Shown here in pieces: positions 36,889 through 45,767 of a stretch of 64,000 nucleotides of DNA. Both the position numbers and the translations under genes were made by a program. The stretch is from SAR324 cluster bacterium (lineage in GTDB: Bacteria > SAR324 > NAC60-12), in assembly GCA_028281495.1 (NCBI GenBank), contig JANQJU010000042.1, positions 1 to 64,000 of the forward strand, read 5' to 3'. The notes under the pieces were generated by a model, which was not told where the DNA came from, did no database searches, and was given only the letters and a program-made list of their open reading frames with translations. Each line of letters begins with the position of its first letter. Position 1 is the stretch's first letter.

Positions 36889-38574
36889 TTATTCCATCAC
36901 ATAGCTTCCAGGAGCTGCGGTGAGGACCGGGTGCTGCGCATTCCCCATCGAAGGATGGGCTTGAGGCGCACCGCATTTCGGGCGCAACCATTCCACCCAA
37001 TGTTCCCACCACGAGCCTCGATGTTGGGTTTGCGAGGCTTTCCAGGCTTCCGCGTCGGTATGGCCTTCGGCAGAGCCCGTCCAGAACTTGCGTTTGGGTG
37101 GGTCGACAGGTGGATTCACCACCCCGGCAATATGGCCCGACGTGGAGAGGACGAATTGCACGGGACCTTGCACCAAATGGCAGATTTCAAAGGTACTCTT
37201 CCACGGGGTGATGTGATCTTGTTCGGCTGAAATGATGTAAAGCGGTTGTTGGATCTTTCCCAAATCAATCGCACGATCCCCCAGGGTCAACCCATTGGGC
37301 TGTGCAAGGCGATTGTGCAAATACATTTCCCGCAAATAAAATGAGTGCATGGCCTGAGGCATCCGGGTGTTGTCGATGTTCCAGTACAGCAAATCCAAGG
37401 CAGGCGGTGTTTCGCCATATAAATAATTATGGACAAAATATCGCCAGATCAAACTGTTGGAACGCAACATGCGAAAGGACGTGACCATGGCATTGCCATC
37501 TAGAAAGCCATCTCGTTCCATTTCTGCATCAATGTGGTCGAGGCTCTCTTCATCAATAAACACTTCCACATCACCGGGATTAGAAAAGTCCACCAAGGAG
37601 GTGAACAATGTCCAATCGGTAACCGGGACCGTTTCGTTGTGCTCGGTTTCGGTTTTTTGGTTCAACCAAGCCATGAGTGCTGAGAGCAAAGTGCCGCCGA
37701 TGCAGTAGCCCACGGGATGAACTTGAGGCGCTTGGCAGATTTCACGAGCCACTTCGAAAGCCTGATACGCACCTTGGAACATGTAGTCCTCGAATGTGGT
37801 GTGGCGCATCGCTTCGGTAGGGTTTTTCCAACTGATCATGAAGACAGTGAACCCTTGGGATACGAGGTAACGGATGAGGCTTTTCTTTTCATTCAAGTCC
37901 AGAATGTAAAACTTGTTGATCCATGGAGGAACGATCACTAACGGAATCGCATGAACTTCTGGGGTAGTGGGGGTGTATTGGATCAATTCGATCAGATCGT
38001 TACGATACACGACGTTTCCTGGGGTGGTGGCGAGAGTTTTACCCACCTTAAAACTATCGGAATCCACCATCTTGATTTGATTGTCGCCTCGGGCCACATC
38101 TTCCAACCAATTGCGCATGCCGTTGAGCAAATTGGTTCCCCCACTTTCTAGGGTTTGGTTCAAGGCAGCGGGATTGGTCGCTAGAAAGTTGGAAGGCGAT
38201 ACTGCGTTCATCACTTGCCGAGTCCAAAAGGCCGCTTTACGGACTGTTTTTTCAGGAAGTTCGGGGGTTTCGTAAATGGCATCTTCCAGCCAGCGGGTAT
38301 TGAGCAAGTAGTATTCTTTGAGCAGGTCGAACCACAGGTTTTCGGTCCAAGCGGTTTCTTGGAATCGCTCATCGCGTTGATGTGGAGGAACCGGATCGGA
38401 GGCGTTTCCGCCTAGCCAACGTTGCCACACGGTGAGATGGATGGCTCCTAAATCTTCCCAATATTTTTGGGAGGTTTCCGCTAATTCTTTGGGATGCGTG
38501 AGCCACCACTGGGAGACTTCCGCACATGTTTTCATGAATCCAAAAGGATCCGTATTTTGGTTTGATGACCACAT
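36889..38574 (-). CDS. phaC: Class I-type polyhydroxyalkanoate synthase
   Basis: 561 aa, the length of class I PhaC. The N-terminal domain has the SPSNFLATNPAAL segment and GGTNLLNGMRNW typical of the class. The alpha/beta-hydrolase part has VPPWINKFYILDLNEKKS, the nucleophile Cys291 in the lipase-like box GYCIGG, the Asp in SAEQDHITPW and the His in TSGHIAG. It polymerises (R)-3-hydroxyacyl-CoA. The ATG at 38574 has GAGG upstream and lies 11 bp after the stop of the large PhaE-like gene, so they are coupled. A class III synthase is 4 kb away in the same block. Confidence 0.94.
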   Translation of the reverse strand: MWSSNQNTDPFGFMKTCAEVSQWWLTHPKELAETSQKYWEDLGAIHLTVWQRWLGGNASDPVPPHQRDERFQETAWTENLWFDLLKEYYLLNTRWLEDAIYETPELPEKTVRKAAFWTRQVMNAVSPSNFLATNPAALNQTLESGGTNLLNGMRNWLEDVARGDNQIKMVDSDSFKVGKTLATTPGNVVYRNDLIELIQYTPTTPEVHAIPLVIVPPWINKFYILDLNEKKSLIRYLVSQGFTVFMISWKNPTEAMRHTTFEDYMFQGAYQAFEVAREICQAPQVHPVGYCIGGTLLSALMAWLNQKTETEHNETVPVTDWTLFTSLVDFSNPGDVEVFIDEESLDHIDAEMERDGFLDGNAMVTSFRMLRSNSLIWRYFVHNYLYGETPPALDLLYWNIDNTRMPQAMHSFYLREMYLHNRLAQPNGLTLGDRAIDLGKIQQPLYIISAEQDHITPWKSTFEICHLVQGPVQFVLSTSGHIAGVVNPPVDPPKRKFWTGSAEGHTDAEAWKASQTQHRGSWWEHWVEWLRPKCGAPQAHPSMGNAQHPVLTAAPGSYVME

Positions 38575-38585
38575 AAAGACCTCGT

Positions 38586-40319
38586 TTATTTCGATTGCAA
38601 CCACTCCTTGAGTTCGTCTTTAAACGCATTCAAGGCGTGTTGAAGGTTTTCCGTTTGGGCGGTTTGTAAGTTTTTCAGTTCTTGCTGAATCGCTTGTACG
38701 TCTTGTTGGGTGGAGTGAAGCTGTTGGATCACTACATCGGCCATCGATTTCGTCGCATCAGGGAACTGATTCAACAGTTTCTCAGTGATTTCTCGTTCTT
38801 TGATTTTGTATTCCATCAAGCTATTGGCAAAACTCTTTTGTAGCTCTGCGTAGCGAGGCTGCTCAAACAAGGCTTGGAATTGAGCGTTTCCGTGTTTTAA
38901 CCATAGGGCATAGACGTCAGCAAATGATTGGGCTTCTTGGGTTTCTTGACTGAGTTGGTTCAAATCGGCCACGGTGTCCCGAATTGCTTGGTTTCCTGCT
39001 TCATGCACTTCGGTGAGCAATCCCACATAAGCTTGTTGTAGAGCTTCAAAGCTTTCAAAACCTTGGGCGATGCCTTGTTGCAGGGACTCGTTCGCGGCTG
39101 GAAAACGGAGGTATTTGCCAAACACGTCTTGGAATATTTTCGTGCCCATCTCATAACCGTCAGAGGCAGCGTCCTTGTTGCCCATGACGATCTTAGCCAT
39201 CAGGTTGGGAAGTTTGGAAAGACGCTCCGTGTAAGATTCGCCCTCCACCTCGTAGGAGGCAAAGAAATTTTCCACCCATTGTCGATACGATCCCATCAAG
39301 TCAAACAGCACGTTGGGGTTGGCCATTGCAGGACCTTTAGCCACGGTCTCCTCAAACCACTTTTTTTGAGTTTGTAAGATGGCATCGATGTCCTGGCGGT
39401 TGGCGTCTTTAGTGAGAATTTTCAGCACGTTCATCCAGCTTTCAAACGGCTGTTGATACAGCTTGTTGTCGGAAAACATGGAACTTAATTGAGTAGGGGA
39501 AAACGTGGGGAATTCCCCAAAGAATTTTCCCCACGTTTGGGTCATCATGTCGTTCCATTGGGGGTAGTATTCGGCAATGGAAGTTTGGAACACGAAGTCC
39601 TGAAATGTTTTGCCCAATTCTAAAAACTGAGTGGCCACCTGCTGCTGAGCTTCAATCCAAGCATTCACCCCAGGAAATGTGCCTTCTCGTGTGATGTCAA
39701 AGGCCTTAGCCGTCAGTTGTTGGATCGTTTCTCCGAGATTAACAAACTGTTGTGAGGATTGAGTTTGTTGTTGAATCCAAGAGGCCAGTTTTTGGGGATG
39801 GCTGAAGGTCTCCAAGTCTGGCATTACAATTCCTTCATGCAGGCTTTTTCCCATCTCCATGACTTGTTTAGCCCAAAGCGTCCACAGATCTTGTTCACCA
39901 GACCATTGCAAGAAAAACGGAACTAGTTCTGGACGCAATGCTGGAAATTTGTTGGCCATCTGTTGCAGGGAAGCTCCCAATTGGGTGAAGGCTTCGGTCA
40001 CTTTTTGTTGTTGGGTGGTCCACATTTTGACGAATGCGTCGCCATCTTGGAATTCGGTTTTCCATTTTTCCAACACTTCTTCCGGCACGCCCATTCCGGG
40101 GAAGGTTTGCCCGAGATTCAAGAACTGTTGAGCTAATTTTTGTTGTCCAGCCACCCAGGTGTTGAAAAATTGGGCTGGATCGGGAGCTTGTCCAGGTTTC
40201 ATTTCAGGAAATGCGGATTGAAAGCTCTTTCCCATCTCCATGACCTGTTCGGCTGTTTTGCGTTGAGTGTTCATCCAGTCGTTGAAAAACGACATACCTT
40301 GTTCAAATAACTTATCCAT
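38586..40319 (-). CDS. Large PhaE-like / phasin-like protein with repeated Trp-Gln-Gly modules
   Basis: 577 aa, no signal peptide. Residues 1-240 contain about six copies of a 35-46-residue module, each with a Trp, a Gln-rich helix and an LG-x-(T/S)-(F/L/I)-like end: around Trp15, Trp55, Trp100, Trp149, Trp181 and Trp221. The remaining ~330 residues resemble PhaE, the partner subunit of class III synthase, including QSFADVYALWLKHGNAQF and a C-terminal coiled coil. It sits between phaB and class I phaC. I infer a granule-coating or synthase-activating protein that combines phasin-like repeats with a PhaE core. GGAG precedes the ATG. Confidence 0.72.
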   Translation of the reverse strand: MDKLFEQGMSFFNDWMNTQRKTAEQVMEMGKSFQSAFPEMKPGQAPDPAQFFNTWVAGQQKLAQQFLNLGQTFPGMGVPEEVLEKWKTEFQDGDAFVKMWTTQQQKVTEAFTQLGASLQQMANKFPALRPELVPFFLQWSGEQDLWTLWAKQVMEMGKSLHEGIVMPDLETFSHPQKLASWIQQQTQSSQQFVNLGETIQQLTAKAFDITREGTFPGVNAWIEAQQQVATQFLELGKTFQDFVFQTSIAEYYPQWNDMMTQTWGKFFGEFPTFSPTQLSSMFSDNKLYQQPFESWMNVLKILTKDANRQDIDAILQTQKKWFEETVAKGPAMANPNVLFDLMGSYRQWVENFFASYEVEGESYTERLSKLPNLMAKIVMGNKDAASDGYEMGTKIFQDVFGKYLRFPAANESLQQGIAQGFESFEALQQAYVGLLTEVHEAGNQAIRDTVADLNQLSQETQEAQSFADVYALWLKHGNAQFQALFEQPRYAELQKSFANSLMEYKIKEREITEKLLNQFPDATKSMADVVIQQLHSTQQDVQAIQQELKNLQTAQTENLQHALNAFKDELKEWLQSK

Positions 40320-40342
40320 GAGGTCTCCGATAATAATGAAGG

Positions 40343-41101
40343 TTAGAGGCGCATGCCCCCATCGGCTTCAATCACGCGGCCTGTAAAAAAGTCGTTTTCA
40401 AAAATATAGCGCACGCTGTGACTGATTTCCGAAGGTTCGGCAAACCGACGAAGGGGGATGGTAGAAAGTAGTTTTTCTTGCACTTCGGGACGAATCGCCA
40501 TGATCATCTCCGTTTTGGCATATCCAGGAGCTACGGCGCCCACCCGGATACCATAGCGTGATAATTCTTTGGCCCAGGTTACTGTCATAGCCATCACGCC
40601 TGCTTTGGAGGCGGAATAATTCGTTTGTCCCATATTTCCGGCTCGGCTGATACTCGATATGTTGACAATCACGCCGGGTCTTCCCAGCTTGAGCAGTTGT
40701 GCCGCGGTTTCCCGGCCACATAAAAATACGCCCGTCAGATTCACATCCAAGACATGTTGCCATTGCGATATCGACATCTTGGTAATTTTATCCTCTTTCT
40801 TTTTGACAAGCAGGCTATCTCGGATGATGCCTGCATTGTTGATCACGCCGTCCAGTGTGCCAAAATCCTGCACAATTTGTTCAAAGAGTTCTTCGACGGC
40901 CGTTTCTTGTGACACATCGGCCGTGTAAATCTCACTCTTCACCCCCTGTGCGGTGCACAGATCCCGCACTTCCGATAATTTTTCAGCATTGAGATCCACC
41001 AATGCCAAATGAGCCCCTTGGGCTGCAAAATCTTGCGCAAAGGTCTTGCCTAAGCCACCTGCTGCCCCAGTGATCACCACGACTTTATCTTGGAGTTCCA
41101 T
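40343..41101 (-). CDS. phaB: Acetoacetyl-CoA reductase (SDR), copy 2
   Basis: 252 aa. Classical SDR: TGAAGGLGKTFAQDFA (NAD(P) site), INNAG, catalytic Ser and YSASK, with APGYAKTEM after. It would reduce 3-oxoacyl-CoA to (R)-3-hydroxyacyl-CoA for the synthases. It is very similar along its full length to the copy at 43817-44575, so the two come from a fairly recent duplication. GGAGAG precedes the ATG. It leads the group with the PhaE-like gene and class I phaC. Confidence 0.88.
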   Translation of the reverse strand: MELQDKVVVITGAAGGLGKTFAQDFAAQGAHLALVDLNAEKLSEVRDLCTAQGVKSEIYTADVSQETAVEELFEQIVQDFGTLDGVINNAGIIRDSLLVKKKEDKITKMSISQWQHVLDVNLTGVFLCGRETAAQLLKLGRPGVIVNISSISRAGNMGQTNYSASKAGVMAMTVTWAKELSRYGIRVGAVAPGYAKTEMIMAIRPEVQEKLLSTIPLRRFAEPSEISHSVRYIFENDFFTGRVIEADGGMRL

Positions 41102-41412
41102 ATGCTTTCTCTCCGGTTACAATTGAATTGAAAATGAACTGCCTTCCATTCGAAAGCCAAAGACGTACTTCGCTCCTAAAAGGCAGTGTAAAACGAACCA
41201 ACGTAACTCAATGCCAAGACTCAAATTTCTTGTTCACGATCCTTGTGTCTTGCATGGGATGTAAAAACAAAATTGAAATAAAAATAATATTAAATTTACA
41301 CTTTTGCCCAAAGTGTTGATGGGCAGAATATGAGATGATGAGGCCCTTTCAACAGAAACTGAAATGCTGGGAAATGCCCCACCACCAAAGACGATTCATT
41401 GAGACAGCATTT
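41102..41412. other. AT-rich intergenic region within the PHA block
   Basis: About 310 bp between phaA and the second phaB. It includes a poly-A/T-rich part (41265-41300) resembling the AT-rich gap before the first phaB. A separate promoter for the downstream phaB-PhaE-like-phaC group is likely here but no clear boxes were fixed. No gene was seen. Confidence 0.45.
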
Positions 41413-42594
41413 TTAGTAAAGTTCTACAGCAATAGCAGTGGATTCACCGCCACCGATACAAATTCCAGCCACGCCTTTACGCAGGTTGCGTTGTTTCAAG
41501 GCATGCAGCAGGGTTACTACGATTCGCGCACCGCTGGCACCAATGGGATGTCCTAAAGCACAGGCCCCCCCATTCACATTCACTTTGCTATGCTCCAGCT
41601 CCAATTCATGCATGACGCCCATCGTAACTGAGGCAAACGCCTCGTTGATCTCGTAAAGATCGACCGTATTGGGACTCCAACCAATTTTTCGATGCAATTT
41701 TTCGATGGCTTGACTCGGGGCAGTGGTGAACCATTCTGGTTCGTGTGAATGCCCTGAATGCCCCACCACACGAGCGAGCGGGGTCAGACTACGACGTTTT
41801 GCTTCGCTTTCTCGCATGAGCAGCAACACGGCCGCTCCGTCGGAAATGGAGGACGAGGTGGCTGCTGTCACGGTACCGTCTTTCTTGAAAGCAGGACGCA
41901 GGTTGGGAATTTTTTCGATTTTGGAGCGGAAGGGTTGTTCATCTTGCTTCACGACGACTGTCTCTTTGCGAGTGGCGACCGAGACTTCTACAATTTCCGA
42001 ATCAAATGCACCGCTTTCAATGGACTGCTTGGACCGGGTGACCGATTCAATAGCAAAGGCATCTTGGGCCTCTCGGGTGAGGTCGTACTTTTCAGCACAC
42101 ATCTCTCCGAAAATTCCCATCCCAACGTGGTCGTAAGCGTTTTCCAAACCATCGTACAACATATGATCGATAGCTTGTTGGTGTCCCATACGGAATCCAT
42201 CTCGTGCTTTGGGCAGAAGATAAGGCGTATTCGACATCGATTCCATACCTCCCGCCAGCACGACATTAGCTGATCCGGCGATCAGCAAATCATGGGCGAT
42301 CATAGCGGCTTTCATGCCGGAACCACACACCTTGTTCACCGTGGTACAGCCTACAGAAGAGGGCAAGCCTGCTCCCAAAATGGCTTGACGGGCTGGGGCT
42401 TGTCCGACCCCAGCAGGCAAAACGCAGCCCAATAAGGCTTCATCGACTTGGGGGCCTTCCAAACCCGTCTCTTCCAAAACCGCTTGAATCGGATATTGAG
42501 CTAATTGCGGAGCGGTCACGGAATTGAATTGACCTTGGAACGAACCGATAGCGGTTCGTTTTGCAGAAACGATAACAACAGGATCTTCATGCAT
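41413..42594 (-). CDS. phaA: Acetyl-CoA C-acetyltransferase (beta-ketothiolase)
   Basis: 393 aa when started at the ATG at 42594, exactly the common PhaA length; AAGGAG lies just upstream, while the longer frame to 42633 lacks a site. Motifs: nucleophile Cys in VNKVCGSGMKA, ALGHPIGASG with the catalytic His, and GICIGGGES near the end with the second Cys. It condenses two acetyl-CoA to acetoacetyl-CoA as the first step of PHB synthesis. It follows class III phaC by about 100 bp. Confidence 0.93.
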   Translation of the reverse strand: MHEDPVVIVSAKRTAIGSFQGQFNSVTAPQLAQYPIQAVLEETGLEGPQVDEALLGCVLPAGVGQAPARQAILGAGLPSSVGCTTVNKVCGSGMKAAMIAHDLLIAGSANVVLAGGMESMSNTPYLLPKARDGFRMGHQQAIDHMLYDGLENAYDHVGMGIFGEMCAEKYDLTREAQDAFAIESVTRSKQSIESGAFDSEIVEVSVATRKETVVVKQDEQPFRSKIEKIPNLRPAFKKDGTVTAATSSSISDGAAVLLLMRESEAKRRSLTPLARVVGHSGHSHEPEWFTTAPSQAIEKLHRKIGWSPNTVDLYEINEAFASVTMGVMHELELEHSKVNVNGGACALGHPIGASGARIVVTLLHALKQRNLRKGVAGICIGGGESTAIAVELY

Positions 42595-42695
42595 CATGAC
42601 TCCTTTCAGTTGATATGAAATATTCATTGACACTATGGTTAATAATTAAAATAGATCTTCAATCTTTTAAGACACAGTTCAGGCAAAACCGATGA

Positions 42696-43751
42696 CTAAC
42701 GAGCCTTGATCCAATCGCACACCGCAGGGGCGACAGTCTTTTGAGAACTGCCGCCGACAAAGATACCAATATGCCCGGTATTGAATTCTAAATGGGTAGT
42801 ATCGGTCGACCCCACAGCTTCGAGTAACGGTTTGGAAGAGGTTGGGGGGACGATGTGGTCGTGTGTGGCCGATACATTCAGCAAAGGCATCGTAATCTTT
42901 TTTAGATCCACGGGTTTGCCACCTACGTTGAGTTCGTTTTTGATCAGCAAGTTATTTTGGAAAATGTTGCGCACATATTCACGAAACACTTCAGCAGGTA
43001 CGTCAGGGCTGTTGTAAATCCACTTTTCCATCCTGAGAAAGTTGTTCACGGCTTTAGAATTTTCCAACTTGTTCACAAACTGCACGTATTTGTCGATCGA
43101 GCGAATCGGAGTGAGTAGGGAATATAAAACATTCAGGAGATCACCGGGAATGTTACCCATGATATCCACGGCACGATCCACATCCGATGCTTTGGCCCAT
43201 GTGAAGAGCAAGCCTTCGTCAATATTGCAATCAATCGGGGTGACGAAGGTGATCAAATTTTTAATTTTTTCAGGATGTAAAGCGGCGTAGATGGTGCCCA
43301 TCGTGCCGCCCATACACACTCCCAACAGATTCACTTTTTCCTTTTGAGAGTCGGTACGAACCCGTTCTACAATCGTGTTGAGATAGCCTTCAATGTAATC
43401 GCCCATGTCCAAGTACTGCTCCGCCCTCGAAGCAAAACCCCAGTCGATCAGATACACATCCAATCCTTGATCCAGCAGGTTTTGAATGAAGCTGCGTCCC
43501 GGTTGTAGGTCAAGCATCTCATGACGATTCACCAAGGCATAAACAATCAAGAGGGGAGTGGGGTGTCGCTGTTCCAAATCCACGACCGGTCGGTAGCGCA
43601 GCAGCTTTACTTTATCTTCAGTGTAAATCACTTCAGCCGGAGTGATACCAATGCGGCAGTCTTGAGGACGGGTCAGATTGTCCATGCTCTGGTATAGTTT
43701 TTCCGGGAACTGCTTCAGGTCGTTTTCTATCTTGTTCATATTGGTCGGCAT
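42696..43751 (-). CDS. phaC: Class III polyhydroxyalkanoate synthase catalytic subunit
   Basis: 351 aa from the ATG at 43751 (AAAGG upstream), close to the ~355 aa of class III PhaC; an ATG at 43808 would add 19 residues without a ribosome-binding site. Features: LLIVYALVNR, nucleophile Cys146 in GVCMGGT, Asp in SATHDHIVPP and His in FNTGHIGIF. Class III enzymes need PhaE, and a PhaE gene is present two genes upstream (44691-45704). It lies 65 bp after phaB. Confidence 0.94.
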   Translation of the reverse strand: MPTNMNKIENDLKQFPEKLYQSMDNLTRPQDCRIGITPAEVIYTEDKVKLLRYRPVVDLEQRHPTPLLIVYALVNRHEMLDLQPGRSFIQNLLDQGLDVYLIDWGFASRAEQYLDMGDYIEGYLNTIVERVRTDSQKEKVNLLGVCMGGTMGTIYAALHPEKIKNLITFVTPIDCNIDEGLLFTWAKASDVDRAVDIMGNIPGDLLNVLYSLLTPIRSIDKYVQFVNKLENSKAVNNFLRMEKWIYNSPDVPAEVFREYVRNIFQNNLLIKNELNVGGKPVDLKKITMPLLNVSATHDHIVPPTSSKPLLEAVGSTDTTHLEFNTGHIGIFVGGSSQKTVAPAVCDWIKAR

Positions 43752-43816
43752 AAGAACCTTTACGCAATGAGGGAGAATCTTGTCTTGGGTTTCACGATTG
43801 CGCTTCATTGAACGAG

Positions 43817-44575
43817 TCAGATGCGCATGCCTCCATCGACTTCCATCACACGACCTGTAAAAAAGTCGTTTTCAAAAATATAACGCACACTGTGGCTGAT
43901 TTCCTCAGTCTCCGCAAATCGACGAAGGGGGATAGTAGAAAGTAATTTTTCTTGGACTTCGGGACGAATCCCCATGATCATTTCTGTCTTGGCATAACCA
44001 GGAGCTACGGCCCCCACACGGATGCCATAGCGAGACAATTCCTTTGCCCAAGCCACGGTCATAGCCACGACACCGGCTTTGGATGCGGAATAGTTCGTTT
44101 GACCCATGTTTCCTGCGCGGGTGATGCTTGAAATGTTAACAATCACCCCCGGTTTTTCCAGCTTAAGCAGCTGCACAGCGGCTTCTCGGCCACATAAGAA
44201 CATGCCGGTCAGATTCACATCCATGACATGTTGCCACTGGGCAATCGACATCTTGGAAATTTTGTCGTTTTTCTTCTTCACCAATAAGCTATCTCGGATG
44301 ATTCCTGCATTGTTGACCAAACCGTCCACGGTGCCAAAATCTCGCACAATCTGGGCGAAGAGTTCTTCGACTTCCGATTCTTGTGTCACATCGGCGGTAT
44401 ACATCTCACTTTTGATTCCACAAGCGGCACACTGGTCCCGCACGTTTGATAATTTTTCAGCATTGCGACCCAGCAATGCCAAATGCGCCCCTTGAGCAGC
44501 AAAATCTTGCGCAAAGGTCTTTCCTAAGCCACCGGATGCTCCGGTGATGACGATCACTTTATCTTTGAGTTCCAT
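43817..44575 (-). CDS. phaB: Acetoacetyl-CoA reductase (SDR), copy 1
   Basis: 252 aa, with TGASGGLGKTFAQDFA, VNNAG and the YSASK active site. It is nearly the same protein as the copy at 40343-41101; differences cluster in the first 70 residues and near LLKLEK versus LLKLGR. AGGA precedes the ATG. Flanked by phaE upstream and class III phaC downstream on the same strand. Confidence 0.9.
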   Translation of the reverse strand: MELKDKVIVITGASGGLGKTFAQDFAAQGAHLALLGRNAEKLSNVRDQCAACGIKSEMYTADVTQESEVEELFAQIVRDFGTVDGLVNNAGIIRDSLLVKKKNDKISKMSIAQWQHVMDVNLTGMFLCGREAAVQLLKLEKPGVIVNISSITRAGNMGQTNYSASKAGVVAMTVAWAKELSRYGIRVGAVAPGYAKTEMIMGIRPEVQEKLLSTIPLRRFAETEEISHSVRYIFENDFFTGRVMEVDGGMRI

Positions 44576-44690
44576 ATACTTTTTCCTGTAACAGTTAAAT
44601 TAATAATAAAGGTTGGAGTATGTTAAACGAATATTGTGATCTGCTTGAAAAAGTATTAAAAATAAAAATAAAATTTTTAAAACTTTATCT

Positions 44691-45704
44691 CTAAATTGCC
44701 TGATTGAGCTTTTTTGTTGATTTTCCTCGCTTGGAGTGTTGTGATCCTTCTATTTTTGCTTGTAACGCATCCAACTGTGCTTGCATCGCATTCATCTGTG
44801 CTTGCATCACATTCATCTGTTGTTGTTGCTGTTGGATAACGGCATCTTGTTCGCGGTTTTTGCGTTTGAGGTGGTGGATGGATTGATACACCTCGTCCAA
44901 TTCACTTTGTACTGCAATCGGATATGGTTGCAGCACATCTTCAATCAATTCATTGGATTTTTGACGGTATACTAAGGCTTTTTCAATCACCTCATTCAAA
45001 CCTTTCGCAAATACGGGCGTTTTGAAAAAAGCCACATAATGCTGTTCCAATATGGCCACAGCCAGATCGTAAACGTCGCTAGCTTGAGAGAAGTCTTCTC
45101 CCGCAGCTACCTTCTTCTGAAGGGTTTGCGTGAGGGACTCCATGGCCTGTTGAAGCGGGATGCCAAGGTGCATCATCAATTGACCAAACGCTTCCATGAA
45201 TCGATCACGAGCGTCTACCATGTGAACCATCTTTTGGGTGTGTTCTCGATTCAATCCCAAGAGAGGCAGATTGAGGAATTGCCCCACATTTTCTTGATAG
45301 ATCGCTGTAAAATGCTCCATGAGTTTTTCTGACAGCTCATGCATCTGGCTGGCATCTTTCTGTTTGGACATGGTTTGGGACAGTTGCTGCACTGTGTTGC
45401 CAAAGTCCATGTAGAGATTGCCATGCTGCATGATTTTCTGCATGATTTGGCTCACCATTTCCGAATCGTTCGATTCTTCTTGTAGAAACAACTTTTGCCA
45501 TTGTTCCATCCATTGTTGATAGAACGTGTCGTGTTGGTAGCCGAACATCATTTCTGGAACATTGCCAAACAAGTTCTGGGTGAACTGTTTCTGCAATTCG
45601 GGCAATCCGGGAGGTTGGAACATATTGGAGAACAAGGTCTCCGTCATTTTTTGTGCCCAATCCTGGGATTGCTGAAACATGGTTTCTGATTGTTTGAATA
45701 ACAT
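44691..45704 (-). CDS. phaE: PhaE, class III PHA synthase partner subunit
   Basis: 337 aa, within the usual PhaE size range. Hydrophilic and helical with QWMEQWQKLF, LNLPLLGLNREHTQKM and a C-terminal coiled coil (HHLKRKNREQDAVIQQQQQQ). The coil contains three 21-bp/7-aa heptads (MNVMQAQ, MNAMQAQ, LDALQAK) in tandem. AAGGA lies before the ATG at 45704; the ATG at 45731 lacks a site. It activates class III PhaC by forming a complex. It opens the PHA gene series after the TRAP transporter genes. Confidence 0.85.
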   Translation of the reverse strand: MLFKQSETMFQQSQDWAQKMTETLFSNMFQPPGLPELQKQFTQNLFGNVPEMMFGYQHDTFYQQWMEQWQKLFLQEESNDSEMVSQIMQKIMQHGNLYMDFGNTVQQLSQTMSKQKDASQMHELSEKLMEHFTAIYQENVGQFLNLPLLGLNREHTQKMVHMVDARDRFMEAFGQLMMHLGIPLQQAMESLTQTLQKKVAAGEDFSQASDVYDLAVAILEQHYVAFFKTPVFAKGLNEVIEKALVYRQKSNELIEDVLQPYPIAVQSELDEVYQSIHHLKRKNREQDAVIQQQQQQMNVMQAQMNAMQAQLDALQAKIEGSQHSKRGKSTKKLNQAI

Positions 45705-45767
45705 AGGCTTCCTTATAAACACTGTGTTCATTGGAGCAGCCGAGACCGCTCCAACAAAAGGAAGTGA

